Source: Candidatus Pacebacteria bacterium UBA6188
Lineage (GTDB): Bacteria; Patescibacteriota; Microgenomatia; UBA1400; PJMF01
Assembly (NCBI GenBank): GCA_002422765.1
Contig: DITI01000051.1
Location: 1-5,688, forward strand
Length of the DNA stretch: 5,688 nucleotides
Reading direction: 5' to 3'
Both the position numbers and the translations under genes were made by a program. Positions 5,599 to 5,688 of the stretch are shown here, piece by piece. Each line of letters starts with the position of its first letter. Position 1 is the first letter of the stretch. The notes below the pieces were generated by a model. It was given only the letters and a program-made list of their open reading frames with translations, made no database searches and was not told the DNA's origin.

Positions 5599-5661
5599 AA
5601 AAAAATCCATCCCGTTTAAGTCTTGTTCTTTAAGGCAGTCAAGAACCTAAACAAGATGGAT
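5599..5661 (-). terminator. Long hairpin with T tract: minus-strand intrinsic terminator or attenuator
   Basis: The arms 5605-5625 and 5640-5661 form 18 Watson-Crick pairs with a 14-nt loop and one bulged base. The three remaining positions (5612/5654, 5613/5653, 5619/5647) are C/A mismatches in plus-strand RNA but G-U wobbles in minus-strand RNA. The stem is therefore continuous only when transcribed leftward. On that strand it runs into seven T (5605-5599), the layout of a rho-independent terminator. An outer 8-bp pair, GGTAATAA (5593-5600) / TTATTACC (5673-5680), encloses the hairpin and overlaps the T tract. On the minus strand a frame entering from beyond the window would end with tandem TAA stops (5678-5673) just before the stem, consistent with the end of a gene there. 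Confidence 0.6.
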
Positions 5662-5688
5662 CGTAGCGAACATTATTACCGCTGATGA

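Larger units (their letters stand above)
5290..5688. other. Structured, AT-rich intergenic region without a substantial gene
   Basis: I find no ORF of protein-coding character in this stretch. From left to right it holds the ATPase promoter and a 9-bp inverted repeat (5334-5374). A 6-bp inverted repeat (5375-5391) and a 12-bp AT palindrome (5396-5407) come next. Then there is a direct repeat TATAGGA (5413-5419, 5446-5452), a plus-strand promoter (5465-5493), two copies of GTTCTTTAAG (5502-5511, 5625-5634), three very short reading frames and a large hairpin (5593-5680). Confidence 0.7.

Noticed and set aside
5500..5688. RNase P RNA, tmRNA or 6S RNA starting at the plus-strand promoter
   Set aside because: GCGAGGAAAT at 5521-5530 faintly recalls the RNase P GAGGAAAGTC motif, but the following bases do not fit. 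The tmRNA and 6S hallmarks are absent and the hairpin favours the other strand.

Overview
The window looks like a stretch of bacterial chromosome using the standard stop codons. TGA ends the oxidoreductase and no in-frame TGA is seen inside a gene. Genes are compact, the base composition is fairly AT-rich, Shine-Dalgarno motifs are weak or absent before most genes, and two promoters sit almost on top of their start codons. Together with a stand-alone VirD4/TraG-like ATPase and small toxin-antitoxin genes, this would fit a reduced-genome lineage such as Patescibacteria (CPR). That placement is an inference from style, not from a marker gene.

Left part, plus strand (1-2556): the 3' end of a probably membrane-anchored or secreted protein with an OB-fold-like C-terminal domain, then radA (DNA recombination/repair ATPase) 2 nt later, then a beta-hydroxyacid dehydrogenase-family NAD(P) oxidoreductase 20 nt after radA. 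The tight spacing suggests one transcription unit, although the three products share no obvious pathway.

Middle (2553-3139): a type II toxin-antitoxin pair, a ribbon-helix-helix antitoxin overlapping a YafQ/RelE-type RNase toxin by 14 nt. It is driven by a promoter with perfect consensus hexamers (TTGACA, 16 nt, TATAAT). The -35 box contains the stop codon of the upstream oxidoreductase gene, and the -10 box lies inside a small palindrome that could be the antitoxin's own operator.

Right part, minus strand (3145-5289): a 714-residue ATPase of the VirD4/TraG (type IV coupling protein) kind, convergent with the toxin gene and separated from it by 5 nt. It has no visible membrane segment. Its GTG start is predicted to coincide with the transcription start of an extended -10 promoter, so its mRNA is probably leaderless.

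Right end (5290-5688): about 400 nt with no substantial gene but much structure. It holds two inverted repeats and an AT palindrome upstream of the ATPase promoter, a near-consensus plus-strand promoter at 5465-5493, and a 21-bp hairpin with a T tract. The base pairing of that hairpin identifies it as a minus-strand terminator or attenuator, probably for a gene that ends just beyond or at the window edge.

No CRISPR array, tRNA, rRNA or insertion sequence was recognised. I do not see a clearly new multi-gene system. The least explained parts are the right-end regulatory region and the leaderless-promoter arrangement.
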